Source: Verrucolacustris sp044348085 (GTDB lineage: Bacteria > Verrucomicrobiota > Verrucomicrobiia > Methylacidiphilales > Verrucolacustridaceae). From it: a stretch of 64,000 nucleotides of DNA. The stretch spans positions 62,001 to 126,000 of the forward strand of contig JBIKTM010000003.1 of assembly GCA_044348085.1 (NCBI GenBank), written 5' to 3'. The notes under the pieces were generated by a model. The model was not told where the DNA came from, searched no databases, and was given only the letters and a program-made list of their open reading frames with translations. The translations under genes and the position numbers were made by a program. Positions 33,744-43,027 of this stretch are shown here, piece after piece; position 1 is the stretch's first letter, and each line of letters begins with the position of its first letter.

Positions 33744-35354
33744 ATGATCCAAGTCGGTTCCCCATCTTTTGAACGCCGGACTGATCTGGATGCGCTCCGG
33801 GGCGTGGCCATGGTATTGGGCATCGTCCTGCACGCCTCCCTCAGCTTTTTTCCCTGCCCGTGGCCTGTTCAGGACAACAGGCAAAATGGCTGGCTTTTTC
33901 TTGTCTATGTTGTGATTCATGAATTCCGCATGCCGCTTTTTTTTCTGATCAGCGGGTTCTTCACCATGTTTCTCTTCAGAAAATACGGTTTGCGGAAAAT
34001 GCTTCACCTCCGTGCTACCAGAATCTTGTTGCCGCTCATTCTTTCGCTTTTAACGATTGGGCCACTGACGTTCTTTTTATATCAACAAGGCCAAAGCGTG
34101 ACCCGCATTGCGCCTGACTCCAAGCCCCCTTGGGTCGCGGCCATCCTTCAGAATGATTCGGCTTCTCTGCAGAACGCCTTAGCCCAAGTGAGGCCTGAAT
34201 GGAAAGACCCCTACCATCGACTGACTCCGATTTACTGGTCCGCCTTGGCCGGAAATAACAAAGCCATCCACCTCTGCCTAGAAAGCGGAGCCGACATCAA
34301 CCAACCGGTCACAGAAGGAAACACCCCCCTTCATGCCGCGGCCCTTTTCGCCCATCCCGAAACCGTCCGCCTACTTTTGGCGAAGGGTGCCGATCCGACG
34401 GCCATAAATCAGGGAGGAAGAACTGCACGAGAATTCGCGGTTTCTCTGACCCGAGCCACCCCCCAATTAGTGAAAGAACTGGGCCTGACGAAACCGGAGA
34501 CCGCCAAGCTTTCGACCGCCAGCAAGGAGGTTTTCGAAATCCTATCCCGTGCGGAGGAGGAAAAAACAGGGCGTACGATTCCCGGGCAAATCAATGCCGC
34601 CGTTCTCCAATATCATGCCTTCCTTCAGTCCGATCTTTTTAACGTCCCTCTGGGCCCATTCTCCTTTCAACTTTTCACCACCAAGATTTTTGATCACTTG
34701 TGGTTTTTGTGGATGCTTTCCTGGCTGGTGACCGGCTTTGCCTTGGTCATTCATTGGGGGGTTTTGCCCGCGGGCAGGCATCTTCCGTGGATCCTGGTCT
34801 TTAGCCTGTTGCCCCAAATCTTCATGGTCACCCTGGGGGCGGACCTTTGGATGGGGCTTCTGTTCCCTCCCCATATGATCGCCTACTACGGTTGTTTTTT
34901 TTGGTTCGGGGCATCTGTTTTTGCTCAAGAGGGAATGCACACCCGCTTGGGCGCCCGCTGGAAACTTCTGCTGCCCGCAGGACTCCTGATCCTTATACCC
35001 GCCTCCTTGCTCACCCTCTCTTCGCATTTGTTGAACAGCCTGATCCAGTCCGTGAACGCGTGGTTTCTGGCCTTCGGGTTCATCGGTTTGTTTGGAAGGT
35101 ATGCCTCCAACCTCGGCCGGAAAACCCGCTGGCTTTCTGATGCCACCTACTGGATGTACCTGGCCCATCTCCCTCTTGTTCTTAGTATTCAACTTCTGAT
35201 CTTTCGGTGGCCCTCGGCAGCGATCCTTAAGTTTCTTTTCGTCAACATTGTGGCCACCGCTCTTCTGCTGATCTCCTACGGTTGGTTCATCCGCTACTCT
35301 TGGGTGGGAACTATGCTGAACGGCCCAAGGAAAAGATCGCCATCCGTCCCATAA
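33744..35354 (+). CDS. Membrane acyltransferase-3/OpgC-like protein with inserted ankyrin repeats, copy A
   Basis: This 536-residue integral membrane protein starts like acyltransferase-3 proteins (DLDALRGVAMVLGIVLHASL, with His30) and has FFLISGFFTMF and HLWFLWMLSWL. Between the third membrane segment and the rest (about 158-245) it carries two to three ankyrin repeats (NTPLHAAALFAHPETVRLLLAKGADP). Acyltransferase-3 proteins move acyl groups onto sugars or lipids across the membrane. An ankyrin insertion in this loop is unusual. The gene at 47.15 kb has the same architecture. Confidence 0.83.
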   Translation: MIQVGSPSFERRTDLDALRGVAMVLGIVLHASLSFFPCPWPVQDNRQNGWLFLVYVVIHEFRMPLFFLISGFFTMFLFRKYGLRKMLHLRATRILLPLILSLLTIGPLTFFLYQQGQSVTRIAPDSKPPWVAAILQNDSASLQNALAQVRPEWKDPYHRLTPIYWSALAGNNKAIHLCLESGADINQPVTEGNTPLHAAALFAHPETVRLLLAKGADPTAINQGGRTAREFAVSLTRATPQLVKELGLTKPETAKLSTASKEVFEILSRAEEEKTGRTIPGQINAAVLQYHAFLQSDLFNVPLGPFSFQLFTTKIFDHLWFLWMLSWLVTGFALVIHWGVLPAGRHLPWILVFSLLPQIFMVTLGADLWMGLLFPPHMIAYYGCFFWFGASVFAQEGMHTRLGARWKLLLPAGLLILIPASLLTLSSHLLNSLIQSVNAWFLAFGFIGLFGRYASNLGRKTRWLSDATYWMYLAHLPLVLSIQLLIFRWPSAAILKFLFVNIVATALLLISYGWFIRYSWVGTMLNGPRKRSPSVP

Positions 35355-35410
35355 AAAAGTTTGCTTGGAAGCCTCTGGACTTATTTTAAGAACTATGGGT
35401 AAGCCTGATT

Positions 35411-36379
35411 ATGGACGCCAACCCGATTCCCTCAAAACGTCACTCTACCCCTGCTTGTGAGGTGGTGGGCGTCACCCCCAACGGGTCGATTTGGAAATTT
35501 TTTCGGATTCTAGTTGTGGGTCTTCCCCCACTTGGTGTCCTCGTGGCCATGGTCCTTGGCTGGCAAGGATGGTTTCGCCCGGTGGATTTGGTTATTTTTA
35601 GTTTTCTCTATTTGGTCACCGGTTTCGGAATCACCATAGGCTTCCATCGGCTTTTTACCCACCGCTCTTTTCAAGCCTCCCCCCTGACTATATGGGGCTT
35701 GGGAATCGCCGGAAGCATGGCCATTGAGGGCCCCCTCGCTTGGTGGGTGGCGACCCACCGCCGGCATCACCAGCATTCGGACGAGGAGTCCGATCCGCAC
35801 TCCCCGCACCTCCATCGTCGACCCGGAATAGCCGGAGCAGTCTCGGCCTTCTTTCACTCCCATCTGGGCTGGACCTTCCGAAAAGATTGCACCGATACCG
35901 ACCTGCGGCGCTACGCTCCGGACATTCTCGGGGATCAACGACTGATGATCATCCACCGGTTTTTTCCACTTTGGGTGATCCTTGGCCTGATCTTGCCTGC
36001 CGCCTTCGGCTGGCTCGCGGAGCCCAACTCGCGGGGAGCCTTTCTTGGCTTTCTATGGGGCGGACTGGTTCGTGTCTTCATGGTCCACCACGTCACTTGG
36101 AGCGTGAACAGTGTCTGCCATATCTGGGGTCTTCAGGACCACGAAACTGGAGATGAGAGCCGCAACAATCTTCTCTTTGGCGTATTGGCTCTCGGGGAGG
36201 GATGGCATAACAACCATCACGCTTTTCCTTCCAGCGCACGGCATGGACTGGAGTGGTGGCAGTTGGACTTCAGCTGGCTTCTGATTCGAATCCTGGCCGT
36301 CCTGGGGTTGGCACGAGAGGTGAAATCCGCAACCTCAAAACGTTCAAGCCCGTCCGCCCAGCATGTTGCCAGGCCTTAA
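35411..36379 (+). CDS. Acyl-lipid/acyl-CoA desaturase, copy A
   Basis: This 322-residue membrane di-iron desaturase has three histidine boxes: HRLFTH (79-84), HRRHH (116-120) and HNNHH (266-270), spaced as in delta-9 desaturases. Hydrophobic segments lie around 30-50, 57-77 and 180-200. It introduces a double bond into an acyl chain using O2 and reduced ferredoxin or another electron donor. The start is the ATG shortly after the acyltransferase. It overlaps the plsC-type gene by 17 bases. Copy B is at 40.3 kb. Confidence 0.93.
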   Translation: MDANPIPSKRHSTPACEVVGVTPNGSIWKFFRILVVGLPPLGVLVAMVLGWQGWFRPVDLVIFSFLYLVTGFGITIGFHRLFTHRSFQASPLTIWGLGIAGSMAIEGPLAWWVATHRRHHQHSDEESDPHSPHLHRRPGIAGAVSAFFHSHLGWTFRKDCTDTDLRRYAPDILGDQRLMIIHRFFPLWVILGLILPAAFGWLAEPNSRGAFLGFLWGGLVRVFMVHHVTWSVNSVCHIWGLQDHETGDESRNNLLFGVLALGEGWHNNHHAFPSSARHGLEWWQLDFSWLLIRILAVLGLAREVKSATSKRSSPSAQHVARP

Positions 36380-37145
36380 AATCCATCGGTTATCGGCGGA
36401 CGACCGCCGAAAAGAGCTCCGCAACATCCTGCTTTGGTTGCCCATCAATCTTCTCCAGGCAGGCAGCTTTGTGGCGGTCTGCCTGATCCTGATCCCCCTT
36501 GCCCTCCTGATCCACCGAATTACAGGAAACACAAAAATCCCGCTTTGGATGGCCCATCGCTGGTGGGGCCCCATCGTGGTGGGAGGTGGTCTGGCCAAGC
36601 TTAAAGTAAGCGGAAAGCACCATTGGAATCCGAATAAGACCTATCTTGTGGTCGCCAACCATCAGTCCTATTTCGACATACCTGTCCTTTACTCAGCACT
36701 ACCCGCCCCGCTTCATTTTTTGGGTGTGGATTATCTCCAAAAAGTTCCGGGGGTGGGCCACTTCGGAAAAGCTGTGGGGACCATCTATCTAAACCTGCGC
36801 TCCCCTGCCCACTCGGCGACCGCGATTCGCGAATTATGCACTTACCTTCGGTCAGGCCGATCTACCGTAGTTTTTCCAGAGGGAACACGGTCTTGGGACG
36901 GCCGGATCGGCCGGTTTTCCTCCGCCTTATTCTCCGCTGCCATTCATGCTGCGGTTGAGATTGTCCCCGTAGCCATCGTTAACAGCCGGAAGGTAATGCC
37001 GCGAGGAGGCGGATTTCTTTTTCGGCCCGGCACCGTAGAGGTTCGATTGGCTCCTCCTATTTCCACACAGAACGTTTCCCCCAAGGATTATGATGCCCTC
37101 GCCAAAAAGATTCGTGAAAGAATCGAACTCCTACACGCCTCCTGA
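36363..37145 (+). CDS. 1-Acyl-glycerol-3-phosphate acyltransferase family protein
   Basis: This 260-residue membrane-associated protein has the PlsC motifs NHQSYFD (the H-x4-D catalytic pair) and FPEGTRS, plus an N-terminal hydrophobic segment (about 20-50). It acylates lysophosphatidate or a related lysolipid. It overlaps the desaturase, suggesting that the desaturated chain and the acyl transfer belong to one pathway. It has no counterpart in copy B. Confidence 0.9.
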   Translation: MLPGLKIHRLSADDRRKELRNILLWLPINLLQAGSFVAVCLILIPLALLIHRITGNTKIPLWMAHRWWGPIVVGGGLAKLKVSGKHHWNPNKTYLVVANHQSYFDIPVLYSALPAPLHFLGVDYLQKVPGVGHFGKAVGTIYLNLRSPAHSATAIRELCTYLRSGRSTVVFPEGTRSWDGRIGRFSSALFSAAIHAAVEIVPVAIVNSRKVMPRGGGFLFRPGTVEVRLAPPISTQNVSPKDYDALAKKIRERIELLHAS

Positions 37146-37200
37146 GGCGTTAAGAAGCTCGAGGCTTGTCCTTGCGAAGGAAACCCCCTTATAACCCAGC

Positions 37201-38133
37201 CTAACGCTCAATATAGACGTCCACCTGCTGGCCGACGTAAAGGGGGCGATTGGGCGGATCAAATTGATAAATCACCTGAAGGACCCGAGTATCCACCCTT
37301 TCCGTGCTTGCCCCCGTGAGGGATTTTTTGGGAATCACATAGGGCTCAATACGGGTGAAACGCAGGGGAATAGCGTTCTTCGTCTCCCCTTTGACATAGG
37401 CCACAGCAGGAGCCCCTGGCCTGACCATACCCGAATTCTGCTCATCAATATCCACTCGGATCTGCAGCTTACCGATCCCTCCCAAGACAAAAAGAGCATT
37501 GCCGGACACAATAGCCGAGTATTCTCCCTCTCGGATATTCGCCTGGAGGATTACCCCGTCCCTTGGGGCCAAGATATTTTGCTTTTCCAACAATACCTGG
37601 GTGACTCGTAGATCACTCTGCGCAAGGGTCAGTTCGCTTTTGCTTTTTTCCAGATTTGCCAATGCATTTAAATGGTCGAAATGCCGTCGCCTAAATTCTT
37701 CATCTGTCACCACCCCTTCCCGATTCAACGCACTATACCTCCTCAACTGATCTTCCATATCCTCCACATTCACCTGCCAAACCTTGATTTGGCTCCTAGA
37801 TACGTTGATCCGCGCCTCGGCCGCCTCCTTTTGGGCAACCAGGTCCCGCGTATCCATGATCGCCAAGATCTGGCCTGTCTTCACCTCCTCCCCCACCTTG
37901 ACCAATACCTTTTCAATCATACTGCTAGACGAAGGCGCGATGGTCACGTTCTCGTTGACCGCCTCAATGAGGCCCGCCCCGGCAACGCTACTGGAGTAGG
38001 GAGACTCGGGCGGAGGGACCAGCGGGGCGGCCGGCGGAACCGATTCATTTTTTCTCTGTTGTTGCATCAGAAAAAAAGCTGCAACCAACCCGAGTAGCCC
38101 CAAATAGAAAGTTATTTTCTTAAAAATGGGCAT
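37201..38133 (-). CDS. HlyD/DevB-type membrane fusion protein
   Basis: This 310-residue protein has one N-terminal membrane anchor (about 8-25), a biotinyl-lipoyl-like segment (VKVGEEVKTGQILAIMDT), a coiled-coil hairpin (about 100-175) and a beta-barrel end. It joins an inner-membrane ABC transporter to an outer-membrane channel. The closest pattern is DevB of the cyanobacterial DevBCA exporter of heterocyst glycolipids. It is last in the leftward permease, ATPase, fusion-protein operon, overlapping the ATPase gene by 14 bases. A TolC-like partner is at 50.2 kb. Confidence 0.9.
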   Translation of the reverse strand: MPIFKKITFYLGLLGLVAAFFLMQQQRKNESVPPAAPLVPPPESPYSSSVAGAGLIEAVNENVTIAPSSSSMIEKVLVKVGEEVKTGQILAIMDTRDLVAQKEAAEARINVSRSQIKVWQVNVEDMEDQLRRYSALNREGVVTDEEFRRRHFDHLNALANLEKSKSELTLAQSDLRVTQVLLEKQNILAPRDGVILQANIREGEYSAIVSGNALFVLGGIGKLQIRVDIDEQNSGMVRPGAPAVAYVKGETKNAIPLRFTRIEPYVIPKKSLTGASTERVDTRVLQVIYQFDPPNRPLYVGQQVDVYIER

Positions 38134-38836
38134 GTTCGGTTTCCGCAGGCTTCTGGGAAGTGATTTTCAAAATTTTCCCGTCCTCCATTTCGGCTATGCG
38201 GTCTGCATATTTATAGGTGCGACTATCATGCGTGACAACAATGACGCATCGGTGCGGCGTTTGGGCGGTCTCCTTCAGGCAATCCATGATCAAAGCCCCG
38301 TTTTTTCCGTCGAGCGCTGAGGTCGGCTCATCGCAGATTAGGAGTTCCGGCTCATGCACCAATGCCCGAGCAATCGCCACCCGCTGCTGCTGTCCCCCTG
38401 AAAGGTTATGCGGATGATCGTTTCCCCTTCCCCCCAAGCCAACTTTTTCCAGGGTCTCGTTCGCCTTTTCCAATGCATCCTTCATCTGTTCTCCGTTGAG
38501 CAGAAGAGGAATCGCCGCATTTTCGGCCACACTCAAGGTGGGGATCAAGTGAAACTTCTGAAAAATAAAACCGATATGTTTTCCCCGGAATGCAGTGATC
38601 TGATGGCGACTCATCTTTTGCAGATCTTGCCCTAACAGGCATATCTCCCCCTCCTCACAGTCGAGCGTTCCGGCAACTAGGCTTAGGAGCGTGGTTTTTC
38701 CGCAACCGGACGGCCCCACGATCATCAGCATTTCTCCCAATTGGACGTCCAGATCCACACCGCGCAACACTTGGGTCCGGGCCAAGCCCTCGCCAAAAGA
38801 CCGAACCACACCTCGTACTGAAACGGCCTCGTTCAA
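38120..38836 (-). CDS. ABC transporter ATPase (DevA/LolD type)
   Basis: This ATPase of about 238 residues has Walker A (GPSGCGKTT), signature LSGGQQQRVAIARAL and Walker B (LLICDEPTSALDG), and is closest to the MacB/LolD/DevA group. It powers the neighbouring permease. I place the start at TTG 38836, just after the permease stop; the frame extends further up, but that would overlap the permease by 71 bases. Confidence 0.88.
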   Translation of the reverse strand: MNEAVSVRGVVRSFGEGLARTQVLRGVDLDVQLGEMLMIVGPSGCGKTTLLSLVAGTLDCEEGEICLLGQDLQKMSRHQITAFRGKHIGFIFQKFHLIPTLSVAENAAIPLLLNGEQMKDALEKANETLEKVGLGGRGNDHPHNLSGGQQQRVAIARALVHEPELLICDEPTSALDGKNGALIMDCLKETAQTPHRCVIVVTHDSRTYKYADRIAEMEDGKILKITSQKPAETEHAHF

Positions 38837-38840
38837 GGAT

Positions 38841-39980
38841 TCAATTCCGAAAAACCTCTGCAGTCTCGAGGCGGGAAATCCGCCAAATTCCGAAGAACGC
38901 CGAGAGGGCACAGATTCCCAGAATCACCGTGAGGGTGAAAAGCAGCAGATACGAGGGCAGATAAAATGGGGGCGAGCCCCTTCCCTGAACAACAAATCCA
39001 AACAGACAGGCCAATCCGGTTCCCAAAGTGTAACCAATCAACCCCACGGTCAAAGCCTGTAAAAGAAGCATCCGAGCCAAGAGCGATTGACTCGCCCCCA
39101 TCGCTTTGAGGGCCCCCAAATGTGGGGTGATTTCCAGAACGAAAGAGTAAAACGTCTGCCCCGAAATCACGATGCCCACAATCATTCCCAGCAGAATGGT
39201 GGTCCCCATAGAAACAGGAATTCCCGTGTTCTTGATATACCAACGGACGGTGGACCAGAAAAATTCGTTTTTGGTGTACGCGTTGAGGCCCGTTTCCCGT
39301 TGGATGGCTTGGGCCACCTGCTCCTCCGTCTTGCCCTCCCGCGGTCCGGCAATGACATAGCTCAACATGTTTCGGGTTTTTGGGGCATACTCTAGGCACC
39401 GCTCGTAGGTCGTGAACACGTAGGGCGAGCCACTAAAAAGACGCTTGGTCTTGCAGATACCGACAATTCGCGCCTCATGATCATTGATTTCAAAAACATC
39501 CCCTACCGCCAGAGGCGGCTTTCCTTCCATTTGGAATCTAGTCGTGCCGTACTCGTCTAGCACCACCGTGTGAGGAAGTCGTAGATCCTCAATCCGTCCG
39601 CTCACCATCTCTCTTGGGCGACCCATAAGGGTAGATGCATCCAGACCAATGACTTGAGCGACCTTGAAGGTGCCATCCGCAAGCCGGACTTGGAGGCTTT
39701 GCGAGGCCACGGGCAAAGCCCAGCCCACTCCGTCCACGGATCGAACCCGCAACAGGGTCATATCCCGCAGATTTTTCACCGAATTGACTTCCTCCACCTT
39801 GGGATCCACCACCCAGATTGGCGCATTCATATTCCGCAACGTTCCCGCCGTCCACATCATGAGTCCGCAAAAAACCGAAGCCTGCTGGGTCATCAGGAGA
39901 GCGGAAAAGGTAATTCCGCTAAGAAGCATGAGGTACTTTCCTCGGTCAGCCAGCATCATTTTAATGGCTAAGGTCAACAT
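38841..39980 (-). CDS. ABC transporter permease (DevC/FtsX-type)
   Basis: This 379-residue protein has one N-terminal membrane segment, a large periplasmic domain (about 45-255) and three C-terminal segments, the DevC/MacB-like layout. It lacks a fused ATPase domain. With the adjacent DevA-type ATPase and DevB-type fusion protein it makes a complete inner-membrane exporter. The context of desaturases and acyltransferases suggests lipid or glycolipid export, by analogy with DevBCA. Confidence 0.88.
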   Translation of the reverse strand: MLTLAIKMMLADRGKYLMLLSGITFSALLMTQQASVFCGLMMWTAGTLRNMNAPIWVVDPKVEEVNSVKNLRDMTLLRVRSVDGVGWALPVASQSLQVRLADGTFKVAQVIGLDASTLMGRPREMVSGRIEDLRLPHTVVLDEYGTTRFQMEGKPPLAVGDVFEINDHEARIVGICKTKRLFSGSPYVFTTYERCLEYAPKTRNMLSYVIAGPREGKTEEQVAQAIQRETGLNAYTKNEFFWSTVRWYIKNTGIPVSMGTTILLGMIVGIVISGQTFYSFVLEITPHLGALKAMGASQSLLARMLLLQALTVGLIGYTLGTGLACLFGFVVQGRGSPPFYLPSYLLLFTLTVILGICALSAFFGIWRISRLETAEVFRN

Positions 39981-40276
39981 AAGAAATAAACTATAAACCC
40001 TAATGGATTTAGATGTCTAAAAAAAGGAAATATAGTCTAGAGACGTTTCCCAATCCGCCTCCCTCACCTTGTCATTCCGTTCCGCAATCGGGGGCTCGCA
40101 TTTCCCGCCCGAACAACCGCCGAACCACAAAATGGCGGTCCCTTGACTCTCAAAACCCCATCTGGCAACAACAGAATATGGGAATCAGAGTTTCAAGCTT
40201 CAAACTCTGGGCCAACGTCCTGGACTGCCGAAAGCGATTTCCTATCAACCTGTGTGGTCCACAGATTTCACATTCC
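39981..40276. promoter_or_regulatory. Intergenic region between exporter operon and desaturase B
   Basis: About 300 bases between divergent genes hold the 105-bp repeat (40143-40247) 29 bases before the desaturase start. A longer in-frame reading from 40013 runs through the repeat and is not supported by the alignment of the two desaturases. Confidence 0.6.
40143..40247 (+). repeat. 105-bp direct repeat, copy 1 (upstream of desaturase B)
   Basis: This matches 46203-46307 with three mismatches in 105 bases at a constant offset of 6060. Inside is a 24-base imperfect palindrome (40186-40209) with arms CAGAGTTT and AAACTCTG around AAGCTT. It precedes a rightward gene in both places, so it may carry a shared promoter or operator, or may be a mobile repeat. 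Confidence 0.92.
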
Positions 40277-41284
40277 ATGTCGCTTTCCTCATCGGCCGGC
40301 ACAGGCCTTCACCGCCACAACGTCAAGGGCAAGGGCGATGGGCTCCCCTCCGGCGGGCCGCTCAGGCACCTGGTCCGGTTCATCTTCTATGTCTTCCTGC
40401 CGGCCCTAGCCGGAGTGGCGATGTGGACCCTGTGGCGGGGTTGGTTTTCACCGGTGGATCTTGCCCTGTTCGTCGGCTTCTACCTCATGAGCGGACTGGG
40501 AATCACTCTGGGCTACCATCGGTTTTTCACGCATCAGAGCTTCCGGACGACGCGGTGGATCGCCTGGTTGCTCGGGGTGATGGGGAGCATGGCCGTGCAG
40601 GGGCCGGTGATCTGGTGGGTCTCCACCCACCGGGTGCATCACCAGCATTCCGATGACGACGAGGATCCCCATTCGCCTCATGCGGGACGGCCCCATGGAT
40701 TCGGGTCTACACTTCGGGGCTTTGTCCATGCCCACATTGGCTGGGCCCTCGAGTACCAGCCCCGAGATCGGTCACCTCAGGTGAGAGATCTCCTCGCCGA
40801 CCCGCTCTGCGTTCACCTCGACGCGTGGTTCCCCTTCTGGGGAGTCTTCGGGATGGTCGCGCCGGCCGTGATTGGAGGATGCGTGACGCAGTCTTGGTGG
40901 GGTGCCTTGTCTGGATTTCTCTGGGGTGGCGTCGTCCGCGTCTTTCTGGTCCACCACGTCACCTGGAGCGTCAACAGCATCTGCCACCTCTGGGGTTCCA
41001 GGGACTTCGAATCCCGCGACCAGAGCCGGAACAACGTCGTGGTGGGGCTGCTCGCACTGGGAGAAGGCTGGCACAACAATCACCATGCCTTCCCCTACAG
41101 CGCCCGCCATGGGCTCCAGTGGTGGCAGTTCGATCTCAGCTGGATCGTGATCCGCATCCTCTCGGCGCTCGATCTGGCCATGCATGTCCGGACCGTGCCA
41201 CTGGAACGGATCGAGGCCCTGCGCCGCAGGCAGCACCACCCTGGAACCGGGGCTCTTGAGTCTGAGCCTCTAAGAGCAACATAG
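40277..41284 (+). CDS. Acyl-lipid/acyl-CoA desaturase, copy B
   Basis: The 335-residue protein from the ATG at 40277 matches copy A throughout. Histidine boxes are HRFFTH (81-86), HRVHH (118-122) and HNNHH near residue 275. Codon use is clearly more G+C-rich than in copy A, so this copy has a separate recent history rather than arising from a recent local duplication. It heads the rightward run desaturase, oxygenase, MFS. Confidence 0.92.
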   Translation: MSLSSSAGTGLHRHNVKGKGDGLPSGGPLRHLVRFIFYVFLPALAGVAMWTLWRGWFSPVDLALFVGFYLMSGLGITLGYHRFFTHQSFRTTRWIAWLLGVMGSMAVQGPVIWWVSTHRVHHQHSDDDEDPHSPHAGRPHGFGSTLRGFVHAHIGWALEYQPRDRSPQVRDLLADPLCVHLDAWFPFWGVFGMVAPAVIGGCVTQSWWGALSGFLWGGVVRVFLVHHVTWSVNSICHLWGSRDFESRDQSRNNVVVGLLALGEGWHNNHHAFPYSARHGLQWWQFDLSWIVIRILSALDLAMHVRTVPLERIEALRRRQHHPGTGALESEPLRAT

Positions 41285-41341
41285 GGCCGTTGCATCAAAC
41301 CGGGCGCTCGACGGAATCTTTCGCCATCAGCGATTCGCACG

Positions 41342-43027
41342 ATGTCATCTCCAACCCAGCCCGCCGCATCCACGGGACATTCCCTGTCGTCGTATGTTGC
41401 GCCAGAGGATATCATCCCGTACCGCCCCATCCACGAATCCGAGTGGGGAGCGCTGCGCCGGCGGGCCCTGGTGGACCTCCTCCGCGGATTCTGCACCTGG
41501 AGGAATCTCAGGCGGTATCGCGGATTCTTCATCTCGGACATCGTGGGGTTCGCCTGGGCGGGGATCTATCGGAGCATGCTCGTGCCGTCCATTGCGGCGA
41601 CCTCGTTCAAGAACGAAGGACACTTCCGTCCGCGGGAACGAATCTCCGGCACGGAGCGATTCTTCAGCGGGTCGTTCCGCCATCCTCGCGGCGCCGGAAT
41701 CCTTGGACGCATCATCGATGAGGTGAATGTGCGACACCACGCAGCCGGAGTCGTTGCCAGGACGGGCAACACGGTGGTGGTCCAGCCGCAGTACGAGGCG
41801 GCATTCGCGTATGTGGCGACCGCAATGATCGAGGGACTCCGCGCGGGATATGTTGCCTGTGGTCAATCGCCCGAGAGTCCGAAGGGCCGCCGTATCGGCG
41901 AGGACCTCTGCACCATCATCTACCAGGTCGCCGGGATGGTGGGCCTCACACGCATGCCAAGGAACCTCGAGGCTCATGAGCGGTTCCGTGATGCCTACGA
42001 GGCGCATCTGAAGGGCCTGCACCGGTCCCGGTGGATGGAGACCCAGGCCCGCGAGCTGGCCAAGCGGATCTTACCCTACACGGCAGCCCGCACGGGTGTA
42101 CCCATGCGGGAACACCTGGAGCGGCATCTGGATCGGATGACGGCCGACTATCTTTTCCCGAATCCTTCCATCCTTCACCAGGTGCAACCTGTCTATGAAG
42201 AATTTCAACAACGCCAGAAGCGTCAGGGCCAGGGATACCTCCGGGCGTTCTGGGCGCAGCTGTTCCCGAAATCCCTCGCCAAGGAAGGGATCGACGCTCA
42301 GGAGCTGCTCTGGCGGGCGTATCGGGCGGCGCCCGATGACTCGGTCGAGGCCCGGATCCTCGGCGCCGTCTTGATCCATGCCATCGAGCTGGGGCCTTCC
42401 GGTGCGTCGTGGCTCACTCCGGTGGACCTCAGCTTGCAGCCGGGCGAATCCCTACTGAAACAGGGTGAGAACCACCCCTATTGCTATATAATCCTTGAGG
42501 CGTCGACGCCACTCATCGTGAGCCGACGGGGGATTCCTGGAATGGACCCGGGTGTCGAGATCGAGATCGCACGGGTCAACCCTCCCAACATGCTGGGGGA
42601 GATCGGGATGTGGCGCGGGCGCCCCGCCATCGCCACCGTGGCCTGTGCCGAACCCGCGCGGCTCCGGGTGCTGCGTCTCGACACACCGGCCTTCAACGCG
42701 CTGAAGGCCCAGTCCGGATTCTGGAATGCCGTCGCGGCGGAGGTCCAAAAGCGGCTCAGGGTGTCCATGAAACACCTAGAGCAGTCGCTGCGACACTCGG
42801 CGGTGCGGATCCAGGACCCTGAGCTCGACGGCCTCCTGCAGCTCATCGCTTACATCAATGGCGACACCACGGTGCAGCTGGACCGGATTCCTGGTGTGCA
42901 TGAGGAGATCACCTTGGCGGAGTGTGTGGACCTCCTCCGTCAGATGGCTTCTGCCGTGTACGACCGTAACCGACAGGATCCCGAACTCCAGGTCCATCTG
43001 GGGAACCTCTTGGACGTCATCGGGTGA
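41342..43027 (+). CDS. MpaB/DUF2236-type oxygenase fused to a cNMP-binding-like domain, copy B
   Basis: This 561-residue protein has the same architecture as copy A. The oxygenase-like domain has GTERFFSGSF, IDEVNVRHHAAG (His132, His133) and YVATAMIEG. The C-terminal domain has MLGEIGMWRGRPAIATV, also without the phosphate-cassette arginine. Long shared blocks (KNEGHFR, VAGMVGLTRMP, SGFWNAVAAE) show a common origin. Its stop overlaps the MFS start as GTGA, as in copy A. Confidence 0.75.
   Translation: MSSPTQPAASTGHSLSSYVAPEDIIPYRPIHESEWGALRRRALVDLLRGFCTWRNLRRYRGFFISDIVGFAWAGIYRSMLVPSIAATSFKNEGHFRPRERISGTERFFSGSFRHPRGAGILGRIIDEVNVRHHAAGVVARTGNTVVVQPQYEAAFAYVATAMIEGLRAGYVACGQSPESPKGRRIGEDLCTIIYQVAGMVGLTRMPRNLEAHERFRDAYEAHLKGLHRSRWMETQARELAKRILPYTAARTGVPMREHLERHLDRMTADYLFPNPSILHQVQPVYEEFQQRQKRQGQGYLRAFWAQLFPKSLAKEGIDAQELLWRAYRAAPDDSVEARILGAVLIHAIELGPSGASWLTPVDLSLQPGESLLKQGENHPYCYIILEASTPLIVSRRGIPGMDPGVEIEIARVNPPNMLGEIGMWRGRPAIATVACAEPARLRVLRLDTPAFNALKAQSGFWNAVAAEVQKRLRVSMKHLEQSLRHSAVRIQDPELDGLLQLIAYINGDTTVQLDRIPGVHEEITLAECVDLLRQMASAVYDRNRQDPELQVHLGNLLDVIG

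Noticed and set aside
40013..40276. Possible N-terminal extension of desaturase B
   Set aside because: The extra 88 codons run through the 105-bp repeat, have no counterpart in desaturase A, and the ATG at 40277 gives a normal N-terminus.
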